A DNA stretch of 64,000 nt from Andreesenia angusta (GCF_001855385.1 NZ_MKIE01000002.1:310001-374000), one strand, 5' to 3'. Counted from the stretch's first letter, positions 44,821 to 54,112 are shown. The notes: a model not told the origin generated them from the letters alone. Numbers and translations: made by a program.

Positions 44821-45564
44821 CTATTTTCCTTTAGCTTTTGCAAGCTTTCTGTTTCTGTATATAAAGTATAGAGCGACTATAATCACCGAAGCACTTAAGA
44901 GCTGTGCAACCCTTATTCCTCCGAACATAAGGCTGTCTGTTCTCAGCCCCTCTATAAAGAGCCTTCCCAGAGAGTAGAGCGCTATGTACATCAGGAATAT
45001 CTCGCCTTCAAAAGCCTTACCCTTTTTTCTGTAGTATAGGAGTAGCCCAAGCACACCTAGGTTCCAAATCGACTCGTAGAGAAATGTCGGATGAACCCCT
45101 ACGCCGTCCACAGTTATAGCCCACGGAAGGTCTGTCGGCCCGCCATGTGCCTCTTGGTTTACGTAATTCCCCCAGCGGCCTATGGCTTGTCCAAGCACTA
45201 TCCCTGGAGCCATTATATCTGCTATCTTCCAAAACTTGAGTTTCTTCACTCTACAGAATATATAAGCTGTAATCGTTGCGGCTATAAGCCCTCCGTGTAT
45301 TGCAAGACCGCCTTCTCTTATGTTCAGTATGCTCTTTATATCCCCTGCGTAAGAGTCCCAGGAAAAAGCCACATAGTATATCCTCGCCCCAACTATCGCC
45401 ATAGGTATCGCCACTATGAGGAGGTCTAGCACTATGTCCTCTTTTACTCCCTCTCGCTTGGCGCCTTTCATGGCCACCGCAGTTCCAAGTATCACGCCTA
45501 TAGATATTATTATTCCGTACCACATCACATCTATTCCAAATATATTAAATGCCACTGGATCCAA
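44821..45564 (-). CDS. lgt: Prolipoprotein diacylglyceryl transferase Lgt
   Basis: 247 aa from TTG 45564, with GAGGAGG upstream and the family start MDPVAFNIFGIDVMWYGI; the longer frame to 45669 covers the promoter. Seven helices, REGGLAIHGGLI and the signature GRWGNYVNQEAHGGPT. It attaches diacylglycerol to the lipobox Cys of lipoproteins such as the two solute-binding proteins in this window. Confidence 0.94.
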   Translation of the reverse strand: MDPVAFNIFGIDVMWYGIIISIGVILGTAVAMKGAKREGVKEDIVLDLLIVAIPMAIVGARIYYVAFSWDSYAGDIKSILNIREGGLAIHGGLIAATITAYIFCRVKKLKFWKIADIMAPGIVLGQAIGRWGNYVNQEAHGGPTDLPWAITVDGVGVHPTFLYESIWNLGVLGLLLYYRKKGKAFEGEIFLMYIALYSLGRLFIEGLRTDSLMFGGIRVAQLLSASVIIVALYFIYRNRKLAKAKGK

Positions 45565-45605
45565 CTGCTTTCCTCCTCGACTGATTTTAAATATACCTAT
45601 ACAAT

Positions 45606-45635
45606 ATAATACCACAGTTTCAAGCCGCTTTCCAA
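45606..45635 (-). promoter_or_regulatory. lgt promoter
   Basis: TTGGAA (45635-45630), 18-bp spacer ending in TGG, and TATTAT (45611-45606), an extended -10. Confidence 0.55.
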
Positions 45636-45682
45636 ACTTTATTGTATTTTTATGCCTATCTGAAGCCATTTAGGTCCAGGGT

Positions 45683-45708
45683 AATAAAAAAAAGGGCCTA
45701 AGCCCTTT
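45683..45708 (-). terminator. Terminator after phoU
   Basis: AAAGGGC-TTAG-GCCCTTT followed by TTTTT on the minus strand, 4 bp after the phoU stop. Confidence 0.88.
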
Positions 45709-45711
45709 TCT

Positions 45712-46356
45712 CTAAAGTGAAACCACTTCTCCTGTGCACATATACACAACTCTCTCGCACACATTGGTTATATGGTCTCCCATACGCTCAAGGTATCTGC
45801 CCACGAAGAGCAGGTCTATCGCCTTTTTTATTATCGTCTTGTCTTCTTCTATCTTCTCTAGTAGCTCCGCGCATATCTCGTCGTATATACTGTCTACTTC
45901 GTCGTCTCTTCTTGCCGTCTCTATAGCCAGGTCTTCGTCTCTGTTTATAAAGCTGTCCAGACTCTTGCCGAGCATCTCCTGGCATATGTTCGCCATTCTA
46001 GGTATGTCTACAAGAGGCTTTATGTGAGGACCGTCCATCTCTATCACGACGTTGGCTATGTTCACGCCGTAGTCGCCAACCCTCTCTAGCTCTGTTATTA
46101 TCTTGAGTACGCTGCCTACAAACCTCAGGTCGCTCGCAACTGGCGTCTGAAGCAAAAAGAGCTCTAGGCATTTCTGCTCTATGTCGGCTTCGAGCCTGTC
46201 AACCTCGTTGTCTAGCTTTTTTACCATGGCCGCTTTTTCTTTGTCTGTCTCTAGAAGTGCCTCTAGTGACACCTTTATGACCTTTTCCACCTTTGAACCC
46301 ATGTCCAGCATCATCAGATTAAGGTCTCTAAGCTCGCTGTCAAATGTCTTTCTCAT
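45712..46356 (-). CDS. phoU: Phosphate signalling protein PhoU
   Basis: 214 aa, two three-helix PhoU bundles (about 10-100 and 115-210), with motifs ELERVGDYGVNIAN and YLERMGDHITNVCERVVY. It restrains the Pst transporter and PhoR when phosphate is high. 18 bp after pstB, the normal end of the pst operon. Confidence 0.95.
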   Translation of the reverse strand: MRKTFDSELRDLNLMMLDMGSKVEKVIKVSLEALLETDKEKAAMVKKLDNEVDRLEADIEQKCLELFLLQTPVASDLRFVGSVLKIITELERVGDYGVNIANVVIEMDGPHIKPLVDIPRMANICQEMLGKSLDSFINRDEDLAIETARRDDEVDSIYDEICAELLEKIEEDKTIIKKAIDLLFVGRYLERMGDHITNVCERVVYMCTGEVVSL

Positions 46357-46374
46357 CCTAATTAATCCCCCCGT

Positions 46375-47130
46375 TTAACCGAATCTTCCAGTTATATAGT
46401 CCTCTGTCCTCTTGTCCTCAGGATTAGAGAATATCTTCTTTGTTTCCCCTACTTCTATAAGCTCTCCCATCAGGAAGAATGCAGTCTTATCCGAAATCCT
46501 TCCAGCCTGTTGCATAGAGTGAGTCACTATGACTATGGTATAGTCTTTCTTAAGCTCGTCTATTAGCTCCTCTATCTTAAGAGTGGCTATAGGGTCTAGC
46601 GCCGACGTAGGCTCGTCCATCAAAAGCACCTCTGGCTCCATTGCAAGCGCCCTTGCTATGCAAAGCCTCTGCTGCTGACCTCCTGAAAGCGCCCAAGCCG
46701 AGTCATTCAACCTGTCCTTCACTTCATTCCAGAGGGCCGCGCCTTTAAGGCTCTTTTCAACTATTTCGTCTAGTTTCTTCTTGTCCTTGAGTCCGTGCTG
46801 CTTAGGCCCGAAGACTATATTCTCGTATATGGACTTCGGGAATGGGTTCGGCTTTTGAAACACCATACCAATCTTAGTTCTCAGGTCTACCTCGTCCACC
46901 TTAGGGTCGTATATGTCCCTACCTTCGAAAACTATGCTTCCGTCGTGGCTCGTTCCAGGTATAAGGTCGTTCATCCTGTTGAGTATCCTTAGAAAAGTCG
47001 ACTTTCCGCAGCCTGAAGGGCCTATAAGCGCAGTCACCTGGTTCTCCTCTATATCTAGATTTATATCCTTAAGAGCTTTGAAGTCCTCGTAGTAGAAGTT
47101 CAAGTTTTCTATCTTTATCTTTGTGCTCAT
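46375..47130 (-). CDS. pstB: Phosphate ABC transporter ATPase PstB
   Basis: 251 aa from ATG 47130 (GGGGA six nt before). Walker [10 protein letters not shown], signature [15 protein letters not shown], Walker [14 protein letters not shown], and PstB-typical [14 protein letters not shown]. Energises phosphate import with PstA and PstC. Confidence 0.96.
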   Translation of the reverse strand: MSTKIKIENLNFYYEDFKALKDINLDIEENQVTALIGPSGCGKSTFLRILNRMNDLIPGTSHDGSIVFEGRDIYDPKVDEVDLRTKIGMVFQKPNPFPKSIYENIVFGPKQHGLKDKKKLDEIVEKSLKGAALWNEVKDRLNDSAWALSGGQQQRLCIARALAMEPEVLLMDEPTSALDPIATLKIEELIDELKKDYTIVIVTHSMQQAGRISDKTAFFLMGELIEVGETKKIFSNPEDKRTEDYITGRFG

Positions 47131-47140
47131 GTGCATTCCC

Positions 47141-47998
47141 CTATCCTTTCAGTCTGTCTTCATATTTATTTCTAACGTATATGGCTATTCCATTAGTGAT
47201 AAACAGTATCACCAGCAGCACTATTATAGCAGCAGCAGCCAGGTCATGAAATTCCTCCTGAGGCCTCGCAGTCCAGTTGTATATCTGCATAGGCAGTATC
47301 GAAAATGAGTCCATTATCCCCGTCGGTGAGAAAGCTATAAACGAAACCGCTCCTACCATCAGCAGTGGCGCAGTCTCTCCAAGCGCTCTAGAAACCGCAA
47401 GTATATTCCCAGTCATTATGCTCGGTATCGAGTACGGCAGTATGACCCCCGTTATAACCTGCCACTTTGAAAGACCTAGCGCATATCCCGCTTCCTTTAG
47501 GTCTTTCGGAACGCTCTTTATAGCTTCCTGGGACGAAACTATTATGACAGGGAGTATAAGCAGCGCGAGCGTCAGTGATCCTGAGATTATGCTTCTTCCA
47601 AGTCCAAGGAACACCACGAACACTCCCAGCCCAAGTATACCATAGACTATAGAAGGCACTCCTGCCAGGTTTGAGATATTTAGCTGTATAAAGTTCCTCA
47701 GCTTGCTCTGTCCCGTATACTCTTCAAGGTATATGGCCGTGCCTATTCCAATCGGAACAGCTATTACAGCTGTAATGGCTATTATCCAAATGCTTCCCAT
47801 CAGTGGAGCTCTTATTCCCGCTCTGCTCGCTATCCTGGAAGTATAGTTTGTAAAGAATTCGGCGTTAAGCCAGCTCAGCCCTGAGCTGAATATGTCGAAT
47901 AGGAGAACAGCCAGCACTACTACCCCTAGAAGGGCGGAGGCCAGCACTACTCCATGAAATACATTGTTTTTTATCCGTCTCGACCTTATATTGCTCAC
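47141..47998 (-). CDS. pstA: Phosphate ABC transporter permease PstA
   Basis: 285 aa, six helices, EAA-type loop [32 protein letters not shown] start shares one base with the pstC stop, with AAGGAGG inside pstC, so it is translationally coupled. Confidence 0.94.
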   Translation of the reverse strand: MSNIRSRRIKNNVFHGVVLASALLGVVVLAVLLFDIFSSGLSWLNAEFFTNYTSRIASRAGIRAPLMGSIWIIAITAVIAVPIGIGTAIYLEEYTGQSKLRNFIQLNISNLAGVPSIVYGILGLGVFVVFLGLGRSIISGSLTLALLILPVIIVSSQEAIKSVPKDLKEAGYALGLSKWQVITGVILPYSIPSIMTGNILAVSRALGETAPLLMVGAVSFIAFSPTGIMDSFSILPMQIYNWTARPQEEFHDLAAAAIIVLLVILFITNGIAIYVRNKYEDRLKG

Positions 47999-48918
47999 TA
48001 GTATTCCTCCTTGTACTTCTTGACTATATACCTAGAAAGCACGTTAAGCCCTAGGGTTATACAGAAGAGCAGCAGCCCTACTGCAAATATCGTTTTGTAG
48101 ATAAGCCCTCCATGGCTTACATCTCCCGAAGCCACCTGCGCTATGAAAGCCGTCATAGTCTGAACGCTCTCAAGAGGGTTCAGTGTCATATTAGGTGTAG
48201 ACCCCGCCGCAAGCGCAACTATCATAGTCTCTCCTATGGCTCTTGAAATCCCAAGTATAAAAGAGGATATTATGCTTGAAAGGGCCGCTGGCACTACTAC
48301 CTTGGTGGCAACCTCCAGTTTTGTGCAGCCAAGCGCGTAAGCTCCTTCTCTTAGAGACTCTGGCACTGCTCTCATGGCATCCTCACTCAGCGAAGATATC
48401 ATAGGCAGTATCATTATGCCCACAGCTATTCCCCCGCTCAGCGCATTGAACACGCTAGATGAGGGAAACACAGTCCTTATTACAGGGCTCAAAACTGTAA
48501 GGGCAAAGTACCCATAGACTATAGTAGGTATTCCTGCCAGTATTTCAAGCGTAGGCTTCAGTATTTTCCTAGTTCTTTTAGAGGCATATTCGCTCAAGTA
48601 TATTGCACTTCCAAGCCCAAGCGGAATCGCTATTATACAGCCTATAACTGTGACTACAAGTGTTCCAGCTACAAGTGGAAGTACCCCAAATTTTGGGTTG
48701 CTAAAAAGCGCTGTCCACTCTGTTCCAGTTAAAAACTCCACTATCGAAACTTCCTTGAAAAACCCAATGCTCTCGCTTAAAAGCACCCCTATTATCCCAA
48801 TAGTCGTAAGCACTGAAACTCCTGCAAACATGGAAAGCAGTATTTTTATAAGCTTTTCTTTTCTCTCTATCTTCTTGTATCTTGCTGTTTTCTCTTCGTA
48901 CGGTCTATCCAAAATCAT
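47998..48918 (-). CDS. pstC: Phosphate ABC transporter permease PstC
   Basis: 306 aa, six helices, EAA-type loop EGAYALGCTKLEVATKVVVPAALSSIISS and IYLSEYASKRTRKILKPTLEILAGIPTIVYGYF. It begins a pstCAB-phoU operon with its own Pho-box promoter, separated from pstS by another ABC transporter. Confidence 0.94.
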   Translation of the reverse strand: MILDRPYEEKTARYKKIERKEKLIKILLSMFAGVSVLTTIGIIGVLLSESIGFFKEVSIVEFLTGTEWTALFSNPKFGVLPLVAGTLVVTVIGCIIAIPLGLGSAIYLSEYASKRTRKILKPTLEILAGIPTIVYGYFALTVLSPVIRTVFPSSSVFNALSGGIAVGIMILPMISSLSEDAMRAVPESLREGAYALGCTKLEVATKVVVPAALSSIISSFILGISRAIGETMIVALAAGSTPNMTLNPLESVQTMTAFIAQVASGDVSHGGLIYKTIFAVGLLLFCITLGLNVLSRYIVKKYKEEY

Positions 48919-48953
48919 CTCAATCCTCCTTGCCGTTTTTAAATCCTAAGGTA

Positions 48954-49018
48954 ATTATATTCCCTGCAAGTGCAGATTGTGTTTAGTCAAAGTAAACCGA
49001 AGGTTAAGAATGTGTTAA
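48954..49018 (-). promoter_or_regulatory. Pho box and promoter of pstCAB-phoU
   Basis: Four hexamers, TTAACA, TTAACC, TTTACT and TAAACA, start exactly 11 bp apart (plus-strand sites at 49013, 49002, 48991 and 48980). After a 20-bp gap comes TATAAT (48959-48954). This matches Bacillus-type PhoP sites that replace the -35. Confidence 0.88.
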
Positions 49019-49028
49019 GTCAGACTTA

Positions 49029-50693
49029 TTAGTTTTTAAAGTCATCGTTGTATTTTGACAGCACTATCAAAAAAATAGCCCCTATGAATATAACTATACC
49101 TCCATAAGCCATGGATATTCCGACGTCAAAGTCGTGAAGGGCATTTACCATAGCTATTGAAAGCGGTCTGTTGTGCACTCCATAGAGAAGCGCCGATATT
49201 GTATATTCACCTATACACCTCATAAAAGCCAGCGAAAATCCTGATATTATTCCTGGGCTAACTATGGGGAGTATGACCCATTTAAATGTCTTGATCTGGT
49301 TAGCTCCTAGGTTCCTAGATGCAAACTCGTATTCTGGATTGAAGTTGCTGAATGCTGTATAGGTGCTTCTAGATACCAGAGTCACAGTGGCTATTACATA
49401 GGCTATAGGCAGTATAGCGTATGTTCCCACAAGGGAGTTGTTGAAAAGCATCAGCCTCTTTTGATTGAATGCAAATATCAGATTCACCCCCAGCGTACTT
49501 GGAGGTATCGCCATAGGGAGCAGTACCAAGAAGTTTAACGCCCTGGATTTAAAGCTTTTATCTTTTAGTATCAAGTAGGAGCTTATTACCGCTATAGTCG
49601 TGGCCAAAGCTGCGGCTATAGAAGACATATATAAGCTGTTCTTTATAGGTGCTAATACTCTTGCTCTAGAAAATATAGCTCTATAATTCATAAGCCCGAA
49701 GTCGTTCGGAAATATATTCATCATCCAGCTCTTAGAGTCCGCAAACGACAACAGTATTATTGCAGCAAGAGGAACTACTATCAAAATTACTATAAAAAGC
49801 GCCGTGGCATGAAGCATAGCATTTGCAAGTCTACTTTCTACTTTCACCTTTTTGAATTTTTTTGACTTAGTGGCTTTAGACTTTGAAATTTGCTTGCTGT
49901 AATGGCTATAGAGTCCCATAGTCGTAATAGATATAACCATAAGCAGTATAACTTGAGTAGAGGCCATTTGCATCTGATTGCTCATCTTAGACTGAAGTAT
50001 CTGTGTGCTCATCATCCTGTACCCGCCACCTATTAAATATGGTGCCGAGAAAGATCCCGTTCCTGTAGCAAATGTCATTAGAGCGGATGTCAAAAGGGCC
50101 GGCCTTATATGTGGAAATATTATATCCTTAAATATCTCAAACTTTGAAGCTCCGAGTCCCTTGGCGGCCTCTATAGTGGAGTAGTCTAGAAATTTCAAAG
50201 CTATAGACGTGTTTATATAGAAATATATATACTGAGTGAATGCATGTACAAATATAATCCCCCAGAAACCAGAGAAGTTTATAGGCGGGCTTTTCAGATT
50301 CAACATCAGCTTTAGCGCTTGATTTACTATACCAGTCTCTGAATACAGCTGTATAAAAGCTATAACTATCATAACCCCAGGAAGCACAAATGGACTTAAC
50401 ATAAATAGATTTACTATTCGCTGATATTTGGCTTTAAAATAGTCTGTATAAAAAGCCATATATACTCCTATCACCATGCAGCTTAAAACTGTACCTATCC
50501 CAACTTTCACCGTATTAGAAAAAGCTATTTTATTCACTTGAATTGAAAAAAACATTCTATAGAAATCTAAAGACAGCCCCCCAACTTCTGATCTAAGCGT
50601 TATCATAAGTGTATTTGCTATAGGAAATAGTACGAAGGTAAATATCAAGTAAAATAAAATGATGTATATTATATAGTTCAGTGCCTTTTTCAA
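49029..50693 (-). CDS. Fused ABC permease, Fbp/2-aminoethylphosphonate type
   Basis: 554 aa with about twelve helices: two permease halves in one chain, each with an EAA loop (EAAKGLGASKFEIFKDIIFPHIRP and FASRNLGANQIKTFKWVILPIVSPG). This double form is typical of FbpB-like iron and PhnV/U-like phosphonate transporters. The place between pstS and pstC favours a phosphorus compound, but no Pho box precedes the operon. TTG start with AGGAGTGA. Confidence 0.8.
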   Translation of the reverse strand: MKKALNYIIYIILFYLIFTFVLFPIANTLMITLRSEVGGLSLDFYRMFFSIQVNKIAFSNTVKVGIGTVLSCMVIGVYMAFYTDYFKAKYQRIVNLFMLSPFVLPGVMIVIAFIQLYSETGIVNQALKLMLNLKSPPINFSGFWGIIFVHAFTQYIYFYINTSIALKFLDYSTIEAAKGLGASKFEIFKDIIFPHIRPALLTSALMTFATGTGSFSAPYLIGGGYRMMSTQILQSKMSNQMQMASTQVILLMVISITTMGLYSHYSKQISKSKATKSKKFKKVKVESRLANAMLHATALFIVILIVVPLAAIILLSFADSKSWMMNIFPNDFGLMNYRAIFSRARVLAPIKNSLYMSSIAAALATTIAVISSYLILKDKSFKSRALNFLVLLPMAIPPSTLGVNLIFAFNQKRLMLFNNSLVGTYAILPIAYVIATVTLVSRSTYTAFSNFNPEYEFASRNLGANQIKTFKWVILPIVSPGIISGFSLAFMRCIGEYTISALLYGVHNRPLSIAMVNALHDFDVGISMAYGGIVIFIGAIFLIVLSKYNDDFKN

Positions 50694-50703
50694 AAAATCA
50701 CTC

Positions 50704-51696
50704 CTATTCCAGACTCTTTACAGCTCTTTTATCTATCTTAAATGCAACTAGATCCCCAATATTTCTGGGATTTTTACCAAGAGACGTTCCCTCTGTAATT
50801 TTAAGTCTTACTTTTCCATACACACATGTGTATGTGGTGTGGCTTCCATTAAACTCGGCCTCTACTATATTTGCGTTCATATCTCCCTCTTTTACCAGCG
50901 CTATATCTTGAGGCCTTATGCAAGCCTTCAATATATCTTCTCTCTCTATACCTATTTCTTTAAGCTCTTCTTTGTTCAGTATATTGGACTCTCCCACAAA
51001 CCCTGCTATAAATTCATTTTTAGGATGATTATAGAGCCCACGAGGTGTATCTACCTGAACTATTTTCCCATCATTAAACACAGCTATTCTGTCTGAAATA
51101 GACATGGCCTCCTCTTGGTCGTGAGTGACGAACACAGTAGTTATACCCAGCTCCTTCTGAAGCTCTCTTATCTCTTTTCTCATCTTGTATCTAAGTTTTG
51201 CATCCAGGTTTGAAAGCGGCTCGTCTAAGAGCAACACTTTAGGCTCCACCGCCAAAGCCCTAGCGATGCATACCCTCTGTTGCTCTCCTCCAGAAAGCTC
51301 ATTTATATCACGTTCTCCAAACTCGCTCATCCCCACCATCGCAAGCTTGTTTTCTACTTTATCGGCTATAGTCTGTTTGTTCATTTTTCTAGTTTTAAGG
51401 CCGTATCCCACATTCTTGCTTACATTCATATTAGAAAAAAGTGCATAGTTTTGAAACACCATTGCAATCTCTCTTTTTTCCGGCAAAAAAGAAGTTATAT
51501 CTTTTCCGCCTAGCTTAACCTTGCCGGAGTCTGGCTTTTCAAACCCCGCAAGTATCCTGAGTAGAGTGGTCTTTCCACAACCTGATGGTCCTAGAAAAGT
51601 AAACAGCTCTCCATCTTCTATTTCGATGTTCACTTTATCTAATATTCTTTTTTCTCCAAATGATTTTTCAATATTTTCAAACTTTATATTTCCCAT
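50704..51696 (-). CDS. ABC transporter ATPase, Fbp/PotA/PhnT type
   Basis: 330 aa from ATG 51696 (GGGAGG upstream; the longer frame enters the terminator). Walker A LGPSGCGKTTLLR, signature LSGGEQQRVCIARAL, LLLDEPLSNLDAKLR, and a C-terminal TOBE domain (about 250-330) as in iron, polyamine and phosphonate importers. Pairs with the fused permease and the binding protein. Confidence 0.88.
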   Translation of the reverse strand: MGNIKFENIEKSFGEKRILDKVNIEIEDGELFTFLGPSGCGKTTLLRILAGFEKPDSGKVKLGGKDITSFLPEKREIAMVFQNYALFSNMNVSKNVGYGLKTRKMNKQTIADKVENKLAMVGMSEFGERDINELSGGEQQRVCIARALAVEPKVLLLDEPLSNLDAKLRYKMRKEIRELQKELGITTVFVTHDQEEAMSISDRIAVFNDGKIVQVDTPRGLYNHPKNEFIAGFVGESNILNKEELKEIGIEREDILKACIRPQDIALVKEGDMNANIVEAEFNGSHTTYTCVYGKVRLKITEGTSLGKNPRNIGDLVAFKIDKRAVKSLE

Positions 51697-51710
51697 AAGT
51701 TTCCTCCCCA

Positions 51711-51753
51711 AAAAAATCCCGCAGAACACGTGTATGAGTTCTGCGGGATTTTT
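51711..51753 (-). terminator. Terminator within the Fbp/AEP-type ABC operon
   Basis: AAAATCCCGCAGAAC / GTTCTGCGGGATTTT, 14-bp or longer stem, symmetrical A and T runs. It lies between the binding-protein gene and the ATPase gene, so partial read-through would give an excess of binding protein. Confidence 0.9.
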
Positions 51754-52845
51754 TTATTCCGCTATATCTTTTCCTGAATCTCTTATTTCAGTATCCCAAA
51801 GATTCAACCATTCCAGTTCATTTTTTGCGACATTTCCCCAGTTTATATCCATTTCCTTTAAAGGAGTCTGCATCCACTCTGGCCCCTGCTTTACTGCTTC
51901 AGCCAGTGTAGGCATTCTGTCAAATTCATTTGCCAGCTTAACCTGAACCTCTTCGCTTCCAGCGTAGTCTATAAAAGCTGCCGCCGCATTAGGATGAGGT
52001 GAGTTCTTTATAGCCGCAATAGCATCTGTAAGAACTATAGATCCTTCTTCTGCGTCTATCATAGTAAGCGGCATTCCATTGTTGTTCACATTGTCAGTTA
52101 TAGAGCTTAAAACTCCGTAACTTATAGGTGCCTCACTTTTCCCAACTGCCTGGAAGTGAAGACTTCCGCTTCCATAGTAGTTTTTAGTGTTTTGATCTAG
52201 CTGCTTCAGATATTCAACACCTTCTTCAAAAGAAGAGTTGCTACTGTAGTAGTCTAAAAGAGAAACTATAGTAGCTCTTTGAGACGAAGAAACATAGTCT
52301 CTAGAAACTATCATATCCTTATACTTAGGGTCTGCAAGATCTGCCCAGCTCTTAGGAGCCTCTTCCTCGCTTAAAGCTTCGTTGTTGTAAAACATAACAA
52401 CAGGTGTCTGCATCACTCCAAACCATCTTCCTTCCGAATCCTTGAATTTAGCATCAAGGCTTTCTTCCCATGAAGGCTTCGTACTCTCAAATAAGTCTTC
52501 TTCAGCCATTGTTATAAAAAGCGAAGAAGCTCCTCCGTACATTATATCTGCCTGCGGGTTCTCTTTTTCAGCTCTCACTCTATCTGCAAGTTCACCTTTT
52601 AGATTTATGAATTCAACTTCTACTCCTGTTTTTTCCGTAAATCCATCTGCAACCACTTCCAGCATATCCTCTCCATGCGTTGAGTAGATTACAAGCTTTT
52701 CCTCTAGGTCCTGAGTTTTGGCTTCACTCTCTGCACCGCTTTTTGCATCTTCAGAAGATGATTTGTCTGAGTTTGAGCAAGCAGCTAATGAAATTGCCAG
52801 CACCATAGATAGAGTCAATAGTAAAAATCTCTTTAATAAGTTCAT
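51754..52845 (-). CDS. Solute-binding lipoprotein, Fbp/2-AEP type
   Basis: 363 aa. Signal peptide with lipobox SLAAC (Cys about 23), a Ser/Glu-rich linker, then an iron/phosphonate-type binding protein fold (EKLVIYSTHGEDMLEVVADGFTEKTGV, ADIMYGGASSLF). The twin-Tyr iron site of FbpA is not evident, which weakens a ferric-iron call. 2-aminoethylphosphonate is my preferred guess because of the pst context. Confidence 0.8.
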   Translation of the reverse strand: MNLLKRFLLLTLSMVLAISLAACSNSDKSSSEDAKSGAESEAKTQDLEEKLVIYSTHGEDMLEVVADGFTEKTGVEVEFINLKGELADRVRAEKENPQADIMYGGASSLFITMAEEDLFESTKPSWEESLDAKFKDSEGRWFGVMQTPVVMFYNNEALSEEEAPKSWADLADPKYKDMIVSRDYVSSSQRATIVSLLDYYSSNSSFEEGVEYLKQLDQNTKNYYGSGSLHFQAVGKSEAPISYGVLSSITDNVNNNGMPLTMIDAEEGSIVLTDAIAAIKNSPHPNAAAAFIDYAGSEEVQVKLANEFDRMPTLAEAVKQGPEWMQTPLKEMDINWGNVAKNELEWLNLWDTEIRDSGKDIAE

Positions 52846-52918
52846 CTATACATTCTCTCCTTTTGATTGAGTTTTTATACATTCTTTTTAACCCTACCAT
52901 TTAATCCTAATTATTTCA

Positions 52919-52930
52919 AATAAGCTTATT
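52919..52930. promoter_or_regulatory. Palindrome upstream of the solute-binding protein gene
   Basis: AATAAGCTTATT is a perfect 12-bp palindrome, about 75 bp before the start at 52845 and downstream of a TTGAAA. A candidate operator; no Pho box is seen in this gap. Confidence 0.35.
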
Positions 52931-52965
52931 CTATCCATTTCAATATTTGCATTTTATTTTTCTAT

Positions 52966-52993
52966 AATAAAAAAGAGAGGCACATGGCCTCCC
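52966..52993 (-). terminator. Terminator after pstS
   Basis: GGGAGGC-CATGT-GCCTCTC followed by TTTTTTATT on the minus strand. It separates pstS from the following ABC operon. Confidence 0.8.
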
Positions 52994-53006
52994 CGAAAGT
53001 CTGTTC

Positions 53007-53969
53007 TTATTTTATGGCTTCTAGAGTAGCTTTCCCCTCTTCGTAAGCGCTGTCCTCTAGTGCTATATACCCAACATCTCCAACTATGTCTTTAGCTAGG
53101 TCTAGGTAAGTCTCCACAAAAGCTCTGACCTGTGGCTTCTCTTTTATCGAGTTGTTAGAAACGTAGATGTATATCGGTCTTGAAAGTGGTGCGTATTCTC
53201 CGCTTTGGATAGTCTCGTTGTTAGGTGCTATTCCGTTTACAGATACAAGCTTTAACTTGTCTTGGTTCTCTAGGTAGTAAGCGTATCCGAAGTATCCCAT
53301 GGCGTTTTTGTCTGCCATTATACCTTGAACAAGTACGTTGTCATCTTCACTGGCTGTGTAGTCTGTTCTAGAAGCTCCGCCTTCGCCCATTATCTCTTCA
53401 GTGAAATAGTCGAAAGTTCCAGAGTCTGTTCCAGGTCCATAAAGCTTAACTGGCTCTGCTGGCCAATCCGCCCTTACATCTTGCCAAGTCTTTACAGTGC
53501 TGTTTGGCTCCCATATCTTCTTCAGCTCTTCAGCTGTTATATCCTCTATAAATTCATTGTCTTTGCTTACAACTATAGATATTCCGTCGTAAGCCACGTC
53601 GAACTTAGTGTATTCTACCCCATTTTTCTCTGCTTCTGCTTTTTCCTCATCCTTTATCTCTCTAGAAGCGTTTGAGATATCTGTCTCGCCAACTGTGAAT
53701 CTCTTGAATCCTCCACCTGTTCCAGACATTCCAACAGTCACTCTTGAGTCAGGATTAGCTATTTGGAACTCCTCTGCAATTGCCTCTGTTATAGGATAAA
53801 CTGTAGAGGAACCGTCTGCTTCTATTGAACCAGATATTTCTGTACTAGCTCCACCGTTCCCGTTCTCTCCGCCATCTCCGTTGCTTCCGCAAGCAGTGAA
53901 TAAAAGTGACATAGATGTTATAGCTAGTAGTGATGTCTTTACAAATTTTGAATTCTTGAATAATTTCAT
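53007..53969 (-). CDS. pstS: Phosphate-binding lipoprotein PstS
   Basis: 320 aa. Signal peptide and lipobox LFTAC (Cys about 27), Gly-rich spacer, then PstS fold: GSSTVYPITEAIAEEF, GMSGTGGGFKRF (phosphate contacts) and YGPGTDSGTFDYFTEE. Delivers phosphate to PstCA. Transcribed alone from a Pho-box promoter and ended by a terminator. Confidence 0.95.
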   Translation of the reverse strand: MKLFKNSKFVKTSLLAITSMSLLFTACGSNGDGGENGNGGASTEISGSIEADGSSTVYPITEAIAEEFQIANPDSRVTVGMSGTGGGFKRFTVGETDISNASREIKDEEKAEAEKNGVEYTKFDVAYDGISIVVSKDNEFIEDITAEELKKIWEPNSTVKTWQDVRADWPAEPVKLYGPGTDSGTFDYFTEEIMGEGGASRTDYTASEDDNVLVQGIMADKNAMGYFGYAYYLENQDKLKLVSVNGIAPNNETIQSGEYAPLSRPIYIYVSNNSIKEKPQVRAFVETYLDLAKDIVGDVGYIALEDSAYEEGKATLEAIK

Positions 53970-54023
53970 TGATTTATTCCTCCTCTTATTTGATTGCTAT
54001 TTTGTTTGCGTTTTTATTTCTTG

Positions 54024-54109
54024 ATTACAATCTAATTCTAGCAATTTCAAATGTAAAGTATGTATAGACAAAGTTAAAGAATTGTTAAGTAGCATTAAGG
54101 TACGGTAAA
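54024..54109 (-). promoter_or_regulatory. Pho box and promoter of pstS
   Basis: TTAACA, TTAACT, TATACA and TACATT start exactly 11 bp apart (plus-strand sites 54083, 54072, 54061, 54050). Two more likely half-sites (TTAATG at 54093, TTTACC at 54104) lie further upstream. A 20-bp gap leads to TGTAAT (54029-54024), the same spacing as at pstC. Confidence 0.88.
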
Positions 54110-54112
54110 CTG

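Noticed and set aside
45565..45669. Longer N-terminus for Lgt
   Set aside because: It covers the promoter; TTG 45564 has GAGGAGG and gives the conserved family start.
52846..53006. Pho box for the Fbp/AEP-type operon
   Set aside because: A-rich elements there are about 13 bp apart, not 11, and do not match the TTAACA pattern seen at pstS and pstC.
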